From Enterobacter cloacae complex sp. R_G8 (GTDB lineage: Bacteria; Pseudomonadota; Gammaproteobacteria; Enterobacterales; Enterobacteriaceae): a stretch of 64,000 nucleotides of DNA. Both the position numbers and the translations under genes were made by a program. Every line of letters starts with the position of its first letter. Position 1 is the stretch's first letter. Shown one piece after another: positions 9,176 through 19,981 of this stretch. Under the pieces are notes generated by a model. It was not told where the DNA came from. It ran no database searches and was given only the letters and a program-made list of their open reading frames with translations. The DNA is taken from assembly GCF_024599795.1 (NCBI RefSeq), contig NZ_CP102246.1:3782001-3846000 (forward strand), given 5' to 3'.

Positions 9176-9919
9176 ATGCAGATCGATTTAACAGGTAAAA
9201 AGGCGCTGGTTACCGGCGCCAGCCGGGGATTGGGTCGGGCAATTGCACTCTCGCTGGCGCGCGCCGGTGCCGATGTGATTATTACGTATGAAAAATCGGC
9301 CGAAAAAGCCCAGGCGGTCGCCGATGAGATTAAGGCGCTGGGACGACACAGCGAAGCCGTGCAGGCGGACAGCGCCAGCGCAGAGGCGATTCAGGACGCG
9401 GTCACCCATGCGGCGCGTTCCCTCGGGGGGCTGGACATTCTGGTCAATAACGCCGGGATCGCCCGCGGCGGCCCGCTGGAGTCCATGACGCTGGCGGATA
9501 TCGATGCCCTGATTAATGTCAACATTCGCGGCGTGGTGATCGCCACTCAGGAAGCCCTGGTGCACATGTCTGACGGCGGGCGCATTATCAATATCGGTAG
9601 CTGTCTGGCAAACCGCGTGGCGATGCCGGGTATCTCCGTCTACTCGATGACCAAATCCGCGCTTAACTCCTTCACGCGCGGTCTGGCGCGGGATCTGGGG
9701 CCGCGCGGCATTACCGTGAACCTGGTGCATCCCGGCCCCACCAACAGCGATATGAACCCGGAGGACGGTGAACAGGCAGAAGCCCAGCGTCAGATGATTG
9801 CCGTCGGTCATTACGGACAACCGGAAGATATCGCGGCGGCGGTCACCTTCCTCGCCAGCCCGGCCGCCGGACAGATCTCCGGTACGGGGCTGGATGTGGA
9901 CGGCGGTTTGAACGCCTGA
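9176..9919 (+). CDS. SDR family oxidoreductase
   Basis: The product is a 247-residue classical short-chain dehydrogenase/reductase. It has the cofactor loop TGASRGLG (about 14-21), the structural NNAGIARGG, catalytic Ser in NIGSCLAN, the YSMTK catalytic Tyr/Lys pair and the C-terminal SGTGLDVDGG common to FabG-like enzymes. The start is backed by GAGG 6 bases upstream. It probably shares a transcript with hcxA. The substrate cannot be read from the sequence; FabG-like naming would be only by family. Confidence 0.85.
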   Translation: MQIDLTGKKALVTGASRGLGRAIALSLARAGADVIITYEKSAEKAQAVADEIKALGRHSEAVQADSASAEAIQDAVTHAARSLGGLDILVNNAGIARGGPLESMTLADIDALINVNIRGVVIATQEALVHMSDGGRIINIGSCLANRVAMPGISVYSMTKSALNSFTRGLARDLGPRGITVNLVHPGPTNSDMNPEDGEQAEAQRQMIAVGHYGQPEDIAAAVTFLASPAAGQISGTGLDVDGGLNA

Positions 9920-9936
9920 TCGCAGATTTTCTGTAA

Positions 9937-9963
9937 GCCTCTGTCGCCTGGCAGAGGCCTTCC
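9937..9963 (+). terminator. Possible terminator after the SDR gene
   Basis: A 7-base inverted repeat (GCCTCTG/CAGAGGC) with an 8-base loop lies 17 bases past the SDR stop codon. The following sequence has only a few T residues, so termination strength is uncertain. Confidence 0.45.
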
Positions 9964-10037
9964 TGAGCACCCTCGACGGTGGCGGCAATCTACGGCTGCA
10001 GGCAGGAACAGATCAGCCTCTATTTACCAAAAGAGGG

Positions 10038-10235
10038 TTAACAACACTTCGCCCCGCCCTTGCCGCCGTAGCGGGCGTCCTGGCGGTCGCGGAAAAATTC
10101 TTCGTAGGTCATGGGCGTCTGGTCCGGATGGTTGACGCGCATATGCTCGACGTAGTTGTCGTAGTCTGGCACGCCAATCATCATTTTGGCGGCCTGGCCC
10201 AGGTACTTACCTGCTTTGGAAAGGGTGTCGAACAT
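10038..10235 (-). CDS. ybdD: YbdD/YjiX family small protein
   Basis: This 65-residue protein matches E. coli YbdD in size and sequence, including [10 protein letters not shown] and the [17 protein letters not shown] core, and ends in a KCC tail. The family nearly always accompanies CstA-type transporters, as here, where cstA lies 115 bases upstream. In related species the pair is needed for pyruvate uptake; YbdD is thought to act as an accessory subunit. The cstA-ybdD spacer holds two inverted copies of the intergenic palindrome. Confidence 0.92.
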   Translation of the reverse strand: MFDTLSKAGKYLGQAAKMMIGVPDYDNYVEHMRVNHPDQTPMTYEEFFRDRQDARYGGKGGAKCC

Positions 10236-10254
10236 AGGTTGTTTCTCGCTATTG

Positions 10255-10337
10255 CCCCCTCACCCTAACCCCCTCCTAAAGGGAGAGGGGACATTAAACA
10301 CCCTCTCCCCTTTGCGGAGAGGGCTGGGATGAGGGGG
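10255..10337. repeat. Paired inverted copies of the intergenic GGGAGAGGG palindrome (copies 2a and 2b)
   Basis: Two related palindromes face each other: 10255-10290 (CCCTCACCCTAA arm, then GGGAGAGGGG) and 10301-10337 (CCCTCTCCCC arm, then GGGATGAGGGG). Together they could form one long hairpin within the cstA-ybdD transcript. Confidence 0.75.
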
Positions 10338-10350
10338 ATATTCGGTTAAA

Positions 10351-12456
10351 TTAATGCGCCCCTTTGGCCTGGGTGACAATCTCTTCCAGGTTTTCAGGCA
10401 TTGGCTCGTAAGGCGTCTCTTTTGCCGTTGGCTTGTCGACTTTCAACGCCGCCAGCGCGGTCTTCAGAGAATACAACGCCAGTACCACGACCACCACCAT
10501 AAAGAAGATGGTCAGCCCGGCATCCAGACGGTTGTTAAACACCAGCTGCGACAGCTGTGATTCCGTATACTGCGCCGGGATTTTACCGCTGTCGATCATC
10601 GCCTGAAACTTATTGGCAATCGCCAGGAAACCCACTTTATTGTCCGGGCTGAAGGCTTTCTGCCAGCCCGCCGTCAGGGTACAAATCAGCAGCCAGGCGG
10701 TAGGCAGCAGCGCCACCCAGGCATAACGCTGGCGCTTCATCTTGAACAGCACCACCGCACATAGCATTAGCGCCATCCCTGCCAGCATCTGGTTAGCGAT
10801 ACCGAACAGCGGCCATAGCGTGTTAATACCGCCCAGCGGATCCACCACCCCCTGATGCAGGAAGTACCCCCACGCCAGCACGCACAAGGCCGTTGCCAGC
10901 AGGTTCGCCGGGAGCGAATCGGTACGCTTCAGGTTCGGGGAGATCACGCCCAGCAGATCCTGCAGCATAAAGCGGGCCGCACGCGTCCCCGCATCCACCG
11001 CCGTCAGAATAAACAGCGCTTCAAAGAGAATGGCGAAGTGATACCAGAAGGAGACGTCCATCAGCCCGCCCAGCGCACCGTGAAGTATGTAGGCCATCCC
11101 CACCGCCAGCGTAGGCGCGCCGCCCGCGCGGGAGATAATCGACTGCTCGCCTACTTCACTGGCGATACTCGTCAACGTATCCGGGGTAATGGCAAAGCCC
11201 CAGCCGCTTACCACCTGTGCAGCGGATGCCACCACGTCGGCGGTGCCCGCCGGAGCCAGAACCGCCATCGGGCTGTTCATCGCGAAGTAGACACCCGGGT
11301 CGATAATGCAGGCAGAAACCAGCGCCATGATCGCCACGAAGGACTCCATCAGCATGCCACCGTAGCCAATCAGGCAGGCCTGATTTTCATTCGCCAGCAT
11401 CTTCGGCGTGGTCCCGGAGGCAATCAGCGCGTGGAAGCCAGACACCGCGCCACAGGCGATGGTAATAAACAGGAACGGGAACAGGTTACCGGTCCAGACC
11501 GGGCCCGTACCGTCAACGAATTTGGTTAACGCTGGCATGGTCAGCGTCGGGCGCATGATCAAAATACCGATAGCCAGCCCGACGATGGTGCCAATTTTCA
11601 GGAACGTGGAGAGGTAATCACGCGGGGCCAGCAGCAGCCACACCGGCAGCACCGCCGCCACAAACCCATACCCCACCAGCATCCAGGTCAGCTGTACGCC
11701 GGTAAAGTCGAAGAACGGTGCCCAGGTTGGGCTCTCTGCCACCCAGCCGCCGGAGATAATGGCGAACACCAGCAGCACCAGGCCAATGACCGACACCTCA
11801 CCAATGCGTCCTGGACGCAGGTAACGAATGTAGATCCCCATGAAGATGGCCAGTGGAATGGTGAACGCAACGGTGTAAGTCCCCCACGGGCTGTGGGTCA
11901 GCGCTTTCACCACGATCATCGCCAGCACCGCGAGGATGATCACCATGATCATAAAGGTCGCCACCAGCGCAATCACCCCGGCGGTTGCCCCCATCTCCTC
12001 TTTCACCAGCTCACCCAGCGAACGCCCGTCGCGACGGGTGGAGACGAACAGCACCATAAAGTCCTGTACGGCCCCCGCCAGCACCACGCCGGCAAGGATC
12101 CAGATCATCCCCGGCAGATAGCCCATCTGCGCCGCCAGCACCGGCCCTACCAGCGGGCCTGCTCCGGCAATCGCCGCAAAGTGGTGACCGAACAGCACTT
12201 TCTTATCGGTAGGAACGTAGTCCAGCCCGTCGTTATGACGAACGGCGGGCGTCATACGCGTGGCATCAACCGCCAGCACCGTTTTGGCGATATAACGGCC
12301 ATAAAAACGATATGCGATCAGATAAATGCAGACGGAGGCAACGACAATCCAGAGCGCATTGATCTGTTCCCCCCGGTTAAGGGCGATATAGCCCAGAGCA
12401 AAGGCTCCCACAACGGAGAGCCCTGCCCATGTAAGGTATTTCCCTGAGTTGTTCAT
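10351..12456 (-). CDS. cstA: Pyruvate/carbon starvation transporter CstA
   Basis: The product has 701 residues, exactly the E. coli CstA length, and resembles it throughout. It has about 16-18 membrane helices. Landmarks include the early RHNDGLDYVPTDKKVLFGHH block (from about residue 73), then AGAGPLVGPVLAAQ, and the mid-protein SGFHALIASGTTPKML. CstA is an inner-membrane transporter, first linked to peptide use in carbon starvation and later shown to import pyruvate. As in E. coli it lies directly downstream of entH, on the same strand, with 149 bases between. I did not find a convincing CRP site in that gap; a TGTGA half-site occurs near 12474. Confidence 0.95.
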   Translation of the reverse strand: MNNSGKYLTWAGLSVVGAFALGYIALNRGEQINALWIVVASVCIYLIAYRFYGRYIAKTVLAVDATRMTPAVRHNDGLDYVPTDKKVLFGHHFAAIAGAGPLVGPVLAAQMGYLPGMIWILAGVVLAGAVQDFMVLFVSTRRDGRSLGELVKEEMGATAGVIALVATFMIMVIILAVLAMIVVKALTHSPWGTYTVAFTIPLAIFMGIYIRYLRPGRIGEVSVIGLVLLVFAIISGGWVAESPTWAPFFDFTGVQLTWMLVGYGFVAAVLPVWLLLAPRDYLSTFLKIGTIVGLAIGILIMRPTLTMPALTKFVDGTGPVWTGNLFPFLFITIACGAVSGFHALIASGTTPKMLANENQACLIGYGGMLMESFVAIMALVSACIIDPGVYFAMNSPMAVLAPAGTADVVASAAQVVSGWGFAITPDTLTSIASEVGEQSIISRAGGAPTLAVGMAYILHGALGGLMDVSFWYHFAILFEALFILTAVDAGTRAARFMLQDLLGVISPNLKRTDSLPANLLATALCVLAWGYFLHQGVVDPLGGINTLWPLFGIANQMLAGMALMLCAVVLFKMKRQRYAWVALLPTAWLLICTLTAGWQKAFSPDNKVGFLAIANKFQAMIDSGKIPAQYTESQLSQLVFNNRLDAGLTIFFMVVVVVLALYSLKTALAALKVDKPTAKETPYEPMPENLEEIVTQAKGAH

Positions 12457-12605
12457 AGTGGTTATCCGTTGTTGTGAAACAGTGAGATGTTACATTTTGT
12501 TTCTAGAACAACCGGAAAAATTTAACAACTTTGAAACGCAATAATGCGTGGTCAAACCAGAGATTTACACCACAGTGTTAAGCCGATCACTTTCGGCTGA
12601 ATGAC

Positions 12606-13770
<1,165 letters not shown>

Positions 13771-13771
<1 letters not shown>

Positions 13772-14625
13772 TACTGCACCTCGCGGGAGAGTAGCGCCCA
13801 CCAGGCGTCGAGGGTTGGATTTTTTGCCAGCATCACGAAATCGATATCGCCGTGGACTTTACGCCAGCGTGCGGCGAGCGCCATCATGCGCACCGAATCC
13901 AGGCCGTAGTCGATCAGGTTTTCATCATCCATCGGTTCGTCGGTTTCATCCAGTAATGGCAGGATGAGCTCACGCAGCGCCGCTTTTGAGACCGGAACCG
14001 ACGGCAACAGGTCATCGGTCATCACCACGCGGCCGGAACGCCCCGCCACATAATTAAGCGACATCAGATGCTCTTCGCGGGTGAAATCTGCCAGCGCGTC
14101 AGCAATAAAGAAGGGCTTGATGTCGCGCATAAACGCATCGGTGGCGGTGGTCATGCAGCCGATGTGGGCATACACGCCGGTGATCAGCAGCTGATTGCGG
14201 CCTGTCTCTTTCAGCATCAGTTCCAGCGGCGAGCGATGAAACGCGCTGTAGCGCCACTTCACCAGCACGGTGTCGGCTTCGTCCGGGGTCAGTTCAGCCA
14301 CAATGCGCTGCTGCTCCGGGGAGCGGGTCAGGCCCGGGCCCCACATGTCATTCAGCAGGGCGCGGTCTTCGTCGCTCTGCTCTTTCGGCTGGGCGGTGTA
14401 GTAAACCGGAATGTTGTGCGCTTTACAGTACGCGCGCAGCCTGGCGATGTTCGCCACCACCTGTTGCATCATCGCGCTGTTTTCGCCCCAGAAGTTCAGG
14501 AAATACTCCTGCATATCGTGGATCAGCAGCGCGGCACGTTCAGGCTCAAACGCCCAGTTCACTTTACTTGTCGGCAACTCTGCGGCAGTTGGCAGCGCGT
14601 AAGCGGTTAATTTTGGAATGGCCAT
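13771..14625 (-). CDS. entB: Isochorismatase / aryl carrier protein EntB
   Basis: The 284-residue bifunctional protein matches E. coli EntB (285). Residues about 30-205 form the isochorismatase domain (LLIHDMQEYF, TGVYAHIGCM). Residues about 210-280 form the aryl carrier domain with LIDYGLDSVRMM, whose serine receives the phosphopantetheine arm from EntD. EntE then loads DHB on this arm for EntF. A GAGGA ribosome site precedes the ATG, and 10 bases separate it from the entE stop. Confidence 0.97.
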
Positions 14626-14635
14626 ACTCTGTTCC

Positions 14636-16246
14636 TCAGGCCCGGGCGCGTTCAGCGATCCACAGGCGCAACTGTTTCTTATCGACTTTGCCGACCGGCG
14701 TTAACGGCAGCGCATCCACGCTCTCCACGCGATCCGGCAGTTTGAATTCGGCAACGCCCTGCTCGCGCAGGAAGCGACGTACCTCAACCGCGCGCAGCGG
14801 CTGTTTCACCACCAGAAACGCGCAGCTTTTCTCGCCCAACAGGCTGTCCTCCATGCTCACCAGCGCGGCGTAGATCACCGCCTCATGACGCAGCAGCAGG
14901 TTTTCGATCTCTTCGGCGGCGATCTTCTCCCCGCCGCGGTTGATCTGATCTTTCTCGCGCCCCTGCACGGTGATGTACCCCTGCTCGTCGATGGCAATCA
15001 GATCGCCGGAGCAGTAAAACCCGTTGGCATCAAAGGCGCTGGCGTTGTGTTCCGGGCTGTTGAAATAGCCGCGGAAGGTATACGGCCCGCGGGTCATCAG
15101 ACGCCCTGTTTCGCCACGCGGCAGCGGGTTGCCGTGCTCGTCCGCCACCCATACTTCGTCATCCGGGCACATCGGACGGCCCTGGGTGTGGATGATGCGA
15201 TCCGGGGTGTCGTCGAGAGCGGTGTAATTCACCAGCCCTTCCGCCATGCCGAACACCTGCTGCAGCTGGCAGCCAATTTCCGCCGGAATACGCGCGGCGA
15301 GCGTGGCGGACAGGCGCGCGCCCCCCACCTGCAGCAGCTTCAGCGATTTAAGCTGCGCATTGCCCGCGCCGTCGGCAATCGCCTGCAGCCACAGGCTGAC
15401 CGCCGGAGGCACCAGCGAGGTGACGTTAATCTGATGACGTTCAATCAGCGGGAAGCAGATCGTGGCGCTCGGATCGTGCGCCAGCACCACGCAGCCCCCG
15501 GCCATGAATACCCCTAACGAACCCGGGGAGCTCATGGCGTAGTTATGGGCCGCCGGCAGCGCATTCAGATAGCGAGTATCCGCGGTAATGCCGCAAATTT
15601 CGTTGCTGCGACGGATGCTGTAGTCGTAATCGTTATGGGTGCGCGGGATCAGTTTTGGCGTGCCGGTACTGCCGCCTGAAAGCTGGAAGAACGCCACTTC
15701 GTCGGCAGGTGTCGGGTTGGGGATGAAATGGTCCGCCGGACGGGCGATGGCCGCCTCCAGGGCATGTGCGCCGTTGTCGCCGCGCAGCAGCACGATGCGC
15801 ACTGAGCGATGTTCATCCACAAAACGGTTCAGGAAATCATCGCCCGCAAACAGGGCGTGCTCGCGGTCGGCAATCAGCAGCGCGGGTTTGATCTGTGCGG
15901 CGTAGGCGTTCAGCTCGTTGCGTTGGTGGCTGAAGAGCGCGTTCACCGGGGCCACGCCCACCTGCAGAAGCGCGAAAAAGGTAATGTAAAACTCAGCCAC
16001 GTTGCCGAGCTGAACCAGCGCCGTCTCGCCACGACGCACGCCTTGCCCCTGCAGGGCGGAGGCGAGGTTATTCACCGCCTGGTTGAACGCACGCCAGGTC
16101 AGGTGACGTTCACCGTCAATAATGGCGACGGTAGCTTTCTCCGCGTGGTCGGTCAGAATGTGAGTCAGCGGCTGATCCTGCCAGTAGCCTTTTTCACGGT
16201 AGCGCCGGGCAAACTCCTCAGGCCAACGGGTAAAGGGGATGGTCAT
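14636..16246 (-). CDS. entE: 2,3-dihydroxybenzoate-AMP ligase EntE
   Basis: The product has 536 residues, the E. coli EntE length. It is an ANL-superfamily adenylating enzyme that activates DHB and transfers it to EntB. Signature motifs are [19 protein letters not shown] (near 190-208), the YTALDD/QGRPM region, the YCSGDL motif and the C-terminal lysine region [16 protein letters not shown] lies 8 bases before the ATG. It is separated from the entC stop by 9 bases. Confidence 0.97.
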   Translation of the reverse strand: MTIPFTRWPEEFARRYREKGYWQDQPLTHILTDHAEKATVAIIDGERHLTWRAFNQAVNNLASALQGQGVRRGETALVQLGNVAEFYITFFALLQVGVAPVNALFSHQRNELNAYAAQIKPALLIADREHALFAGDDFLNRFVDEHRSVRIVLLRGDNGAHALEAAIARPADHFIPNPTPADEVAFFQLSGGSTGTPKLIPRTHNDYDYSIRRSNEICGITADTRYLNALPAAHNYAMSSPGSLGVFMAGGCVVLAHDPSATICFPLIERHQINVTSLVPPAVSLWLQAIADGAGNAQLKSLKLLQVGGARLSATLAARIPAEIGCQLQQVFGMAEGLVNYTALDDTPDRIIHTQGRPMCPDDEVWVADEHGNPLPRGETGRLMTRGPYTFRGYFNSPEHNASAFDANGFYCSGDLIAIDEQGYITVQGREKDQINRGGEKIAAEEIENLLLRHEAVIYAALVSMEDSLLGEKSCAFLVVKQPLRAVEVRRFLREQGVAEFKLPDRVESVDALPLTPVGKVDKKQLRLWIAERARA

Positions 16247-16255
16247 GGTGATTCC

Positions 16256-17431
16256 TCAGTGCAAACCAAAAACGTTGAGCATGGTGGAGAGCTTCACACC
16301 GGTTTCGCGCCACTCGCCCACCGGGGAGGAGGCTGGCACAATACCCGCACCGGCAAACAGGCGAACGCGATTTTTAAGCAGACGCGCGCAGCGGATGGTC
16401 ACTACCCACTCGCCGTTGCCTTCGCTGTCACACCAGCCAACGATGCCGCCAAACAGTTCGCGGTCGAACGGCTCCAGCCCGGCAATCAGCTCTTTTGCCG
16501 CCTGATGCGGGAAACCGCTCAGCGCAGGGGTCGGGTGCAGCAGACAGGCCAGGGTCAGGGCGTTCTCATTTTCACGGGCGTCCCCTTCCACCGGCGTCGC
16601 CAGATGCCAGAGCGTCGGGGTGGTGATCAGCTGCGGAGAGGCTGGCATGCTGAGATGATGGCTGCGTGGTGCCAGAATGGCTTTCATCGCCTGGGTCACC
16701 AGATCGTGCTCGTGGCGATCCTTCCCGGAGGCCAGCAGCTTATTACCCGCCTCGCGATCCAGCACGTCATCCGGCTGACGACGCGCGGAGCCCGCCAGCG
16801 GCAGAGAGCTAAAGTGTGTCCCCTCTTTACGCAGCAGCAGTTCCGGGCTCGCGCCCAGCAGCACGCCGCCATCCTCCAGCGGTACATGGAAGTTAAAGCT
16901 GGCCGGATTCTGGGCGATCAGTCGCTCCATCAACGCGCCGCTATCAATCGTTTTATCCGTCGCAATGTCAATCAGCCGCGACAGCACCACTTTGTTCACC
17001 TGTGGCGTGGCGGTGAGCGCCGCCGCACGGGCAACCATCTCTTCAAACACGGGCTGCGGCGGGATCTCAGTGCGGGTTTCCACGTTCAACGCCTGGGAAG
17101 CGGAAAAATAGCGCGCGGACTGCTGACGCGCCGGGCGCGAAAAGGTCTGCCAGTGCTGCGGAATAAACAGGGATGAGGGCTTGCGGGTATCGAACGGGAT
17201 GGCACCCACCATCACGGGATGGGCAATGCCGCTGGCCTTCGCGTGGCGGAAAGCCTGAGCCAGTTTCTGCTGGAAGGCCCCCGACGGGTTATCACCGCCC
17301 TCGGCGGGTTCAGAGAAACGGGAAAAACAGCCTGACGTGGTAAAGCTGCGGTAAGGCGACATAAAGAAAAAGCTGTCTGATGGCAGCGTGGTCGCGGTGT
17401 GCTGAACTTCCTCAGCCAGGGACGTATCCAT
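16256..17431 (-). CDS. entC: Isochorismate synthase EntC
   Basis: The 391-residue product equals E. coli EntC in length when started at the ATG at 17431 (MDTSLAEEVQ), which has GGAGG upstream. The open frame runs on to 17599 but without family similarity. EntC converts chorismate to isochorismate, the first committed enterobactin step. The chorismate-binding domain shows LACLLHPTPALSGFPHQAA and the catalytic FGGIVGWCDSEGNGEW segment. It is first in entCEBAH and is transcribed from a Fur-box region shared with the divergent fepB. Confidence 0.97.
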   Translation of the reverse strand: MDTSLAEEVQHTATTLPSDSFFFMSPYRSFTTSGCFSRFSEPAEGGDNPSGAFQQKLAQAFRHAKASGIAHPVMVGAIPFDTRKPSSLFIPQHWQTFSRPARQQSARYFSASQALNVETRTEIPPQPVFEEMVARAAALTATPQVNKVVLSRLIDIATDKTIDSGALMERLIAQNPASFNFHVPLEDGGVLLGASPELLLRKEGTHFSSLPLAGSARRQPDDVLDREAGNKLLASGKDRHEHDLVTQAMKAILAPRSHHLSMPASPQLITTPTLWHLATPVEGDARENENALTLACLLHPTPALSGFPHQAAKELIAGLEPFDRELFGGIVGWCDSEGNGEWVVTIRCARLLKNRVRLFAGAGIVPASSPVGEWRETGVKLSTMLNVFGLH

Positions 17432-17460
17432 ATCATCCTCCATAAAATGATAAAAGAAGC

Positions 17461-17479
17461 AATAATGATTATCATTTAT
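17461..17479. promoter_or_regulatory. Fur box, entC / fepB divergent promoter
   Basis: The 19-base sequence AATAATGATTATCATTTAT matches the Fur consensus GATAATGATAATCATTATC at 14 of 19 positions. It lies 30 bases before entC and 140 before fepB. Fur with iron bound is expected to repress both directions. Confidence 0.8.
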
Positions 17480-17619
17480 ATTTTCGTTGGCTAACCTAAT
17501 CCCACATCGCGCCGGTGTCAACCGCAGAGCAAACATCTTGTGCGAGTATCGCTTGCATCCCCCCACCGCAATCATGAAAATGAGAAGCATTAACTTCAAA
17601 GAGAACAGGATGCCGCGTT

Positions 17620-18579
17620 GTGAAATTCCCCGCCGTTTGTCGTAATGCCCTTCTTTTAACGGGATGTTTTGTTTTAGGACTAACCTCAGCCATCGCCGCC
17701 GACTGGCCGCGTCAGGTCAACGACAGCCGCGGGGTGCATACTCTTGAGAGCAAACCCACGCGCATTGTTTCCACCAGCGTGACTCTGACCGGCTCACTGC
17801 TGGCGATTGATGCGCCGGTAGTGGCCAGCGGAGCAACCACGCCCAATAACCGGGTGGCGGATGCGCAGGGTTTTTTACGCCAGTGGGGTGATATTGCGAA
17901 ACAGCGCAAGGTAGCGCGCCTGTACATTGGCGAGCCGAGCGCAGAAGCGGTGGCGGCGCAGATGCCGGATCTGATTTTGATTAGCGCGACCGGCGGAGAC
18001 TCGGCCCTGGCGTTGTACGATCAGCTCTCCGCCATCGCGCCGACGCTCATCATCAACTACGACGACAAAAGCTGGCAGGAACTGCTGAAGCAGCTAGGCA
18101 CGATAACCGGACAGGAAAAACAGGCCGCCGAACGCATTGCAGCATTCGATAAACAACTCGCGCAGGTGAAACAGCAGATGACACTGCCGCCGCAGCCGGT
18201 GAACGCCATTGTTTACACCGCTGCCGCGCACAGCGCTAACCTGTGGACCGCGGAGTCCGCTCAGGGCCAGCTGTTGCATCAGTTAGGCTTTACTCTGGCC
18301 GAACTGCCTGCCGGGCTGCACACCTCAAAAAGTCAGGGCAAACGTCACGACATCATCCAGTTAGGCGGTGAAAATCTGGCTACCGGGCTGAACGGTGAAG
18401 GCCTGTTCCTGTTTGCCGGCGATCAAAAAGATGTCGAGGCGATTTACGCCAACCCGCTGCTGGCGCACCTGCCTGCTGTGAAGAATAAACGCGTGTGGGC
18501 CCTGGGAACGGAGACGTTCCGCCTGGATTATTACAGCGCGATGTTGGTGTTAGAGAGATTAAACGCATTGTTTAAGTAG
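17620..18579 (+). CDS. fepB: Ferric enterobactin periplasmic binding protein FepB
   Basis: The 319-residue protein closely matches E. coli FepB. It starts at GTG (17620), as the E. coli gene does, with AGGA 9 bases upstream; the ATG at 17610 is in another frame. Residues 1-26 are a signal peptide ending in SAIA before ADWPRQ. The mature protein has conserved blocks [38 protein letters not shown] and IYTNPLL-like [13 protein letters not shown]. FepB carries ferric enterobactin from FepA to the FepDGC importer. Confidence 0.96.
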   Translation: MKFPAVCRNALLLTGCFVLGLTSAIAADWPRQVNDSRGVHTLESKPTRIVSTSVTLTGSLLAIDAPVVASGATTPNNRVADAQGFLRQWGDIAKQRKVARLYIGEPSAEAVAAQMPDLILISATGGDSALALYDQLSAIAPTLIINYDDKSWQELLKQLGTITGQEKQAAERIAAFDKQLAQVKQQMTLPPQPVNAIVYTAAAHSANLWTAESAQGQLLHQLGFTLAELPAGLHTSKSQGKRHDIIQLGGENLATGLNGEGLFLFAGDQKDVEAIYANPLLAHLPAVKNKRVWALGTETFRLDYYSAMLVLERLNALFK

Positions 18580-18590
18580 GCATTTTCCCT

Positions 18591-18635
18591 CCCTCTCCCC
18601 GTGGGAGAGGGCCGTGGTGAGGGCATCAGGCCGCA
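18591..18635 (+). repeat. Intergenic palindrome, GGGAGAGGG family, copy 3
   Basis: CCCTCTCCCC and GTGGGAGAGGG form the stem, followed by GTGAGGGCATCAGGCCG, the same tail as the copy at 4224. It lies between the convergent fepB and entS stops (18579 and 18626) and may serve as a shared transcript end. Its tail runs into the last codons of entS. Confidence 0.8.
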
Positions 18636-19873
18636 CCGTCGTTCAATACAACCTCCTGCCTGAACCGGCGCAATTCTGCTAATACCATTAACAGGATCCC
18701 ACCAACAACGGCTAACACAAACCCGCTGGTGCTCGCCGAAGCCACCGGTGTCATGACGGCCCCCAGCCCACCGAGGATCGCCGCGCCTATGGCATCGCCC
18801 GTCACGTTTTGCGCGGTCCACAGGCCGTTGATGCGCCCGAGCATCCCCTCCGGCGTCTGGGTCTGGATCAGGGTGTACTGCAACAGAGAACTGATGGCGC
18901 TCAGCCAGCCGAAGAGCACCAGACACAGCACACCCAGCGCCCAGACCGGCATCAGGCTGAAGAACCCCATCGCGATAAACGACGCCAGCGTCGTCAACAG
19001 CATAATCAACCCCGGACGCGCGCTCTGCGCCAGCCTGCCGCTGGTCAGCGCACCACACGCCGCGCCGAGCGGAATGGCGGCATACAGCACGCCAATCTCT
19101 GAGGCGCTCATCTGCCACTCTCCCGCCAGCGCCGGATACAGCACGCGTACGGCGCTCGCCATCGTCAGCAGACCACCGAGCAGCGCAATACCACCAATCA
19201 GCGGGTTGCTGAACAGAAACCGGATCGCCGCCATCAGCGATTTCAACGGATGCTCACGCGGCTGCGGCGGCGGTGGCAGAAGCGGCAGACGCAGCAGGGT
19301 TAAGGTGGTGATAAACGTCCCCGCCGCCGCGAGGCCGTAGTTCCACGCCACGTTACCGGTGGCCAGTAGCAGGCCACCCACCATCGGCGATATCACCGAG
19401 CCGAGGCGCACGGTGAGCATGGTGATCGCCCCCGCCTGCATCAGGTTCTCGCGCCCAACCAGCGCGGGCGTCGCCGCCAGCAGCGCCGTCACGCCTAACG
19501 AAGCAAAGAAACCATCCCACAGCCCGAGGGCGTAAATGGCGAGTAAGGAGGGTTCCGGCAGCATTGCGTTCAGGCACAATCCGACAAACCCCACCCCGCA
19601 GGTGCCGCGCGCCAGCAGGATCAGCTTCTTGCGTTCGTACCTGTCGGCCAGCACGCCGCCGATCATCAGACCGATAAACATCGCCCCGCCGGTTAAGGTG
19701 ACCGACAGCCCGACCAGCCAACTGGAGTGCGTCAACGTCTGGATCTGTACCGGAACGGCAACGCCGAGCAGGCCGAGGGACAAAATGGAGATAAAACGCG
19801 CGATAAACACGGCGCGATACGCCGGGTGCGTCTTCAGCAGGCTGAGGTTAATCAGCCAGGATTTTTGATTCAT
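18626..19873 (-). CDS. entS: Enterobactin exporter EntS
   Basis: The 415-residue major facilitator protein matches E. coli EntS (416). It has about 12 membrane helices and the MFS loop motif [18 protein letters not shown] near residue 80. Other conserved segments are [23 protein letters not shown] residues and [18 protein letters not shown]. It exports newly made enterobactin across the inner membrane. It diverges from fepD across a Fur-box region, as in E. coli. Confidence 0.96.
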   Translation of the reverse strand: MNQKSWLINLSLLKTHPAYRAVFIARFISILSLGLLGVAVPVQIQTLTHSSWLVGLSVTLTGGAMFIGLMIGGVLADRYERKKLILLARGTCGVGFVGLCLNAMLPEPSLLAIYALGLWDGFFASLGVTALLAATPALVGRENLMQAGAITMLTVRLGSVISPMVGGLLLATGNVAWNYGLAAAGTFITTLTLLRLPLLPPPPQPREHPLKSLMAAIRFLFSNPLIGGIALLGGLLTMASAVRVLYPALAGEWQMSASEIGVLYAAIPLGAACGALTSGRLAQSARPGLIMLLTTLASFIAMGFFSLMPVWALGVLCLVLFGWLSAISSLLQYTLIQTQTPEGMLGRINGLWTAQNVTGDAIGAAILGGLGAVMTPVASASTSGFVLAVVGGILLMVLAELRRFRQEVVLNDGAA

Positions 19874-19939
19874 GACAAGACCTTGAGTCTATTTCTACCC
19901 ATTCCATGGGCGCACATGCTAACATAGCCAAATAAGATA

Positions 19940-19964
19940 GATAACGATAATCACTATCATTATC
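19940..19964. promoter_or_regulatory. Overlapping Fur boxes, entS / fepD divergent promoter
   Basis: Two overlapping 19-mers match the Fur consensus well: GATAACGATAATCACTATC (19940-19958, 17 of 19) and GATAATCACTATCATTATC (19946-19964, 16 of 19). Six-base offset copies of this kind are typical of strong Fur operators. Confidence 0.85.
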
Positions 19965-19981
19965 AAATCATGGATGTTGCT

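Noticed and set aside
10255..10337. CRISPR-like repeat pair
   Set aside because: Only two copies in inverted orientation with a short unique spacer and no cas genes; it belongs to the intergenic palindrome family.
12470..12490. Possible CRP site before cstA
   Set aside because: Only one TGTGA half-site is recognisable and the second half does not match TCACA.
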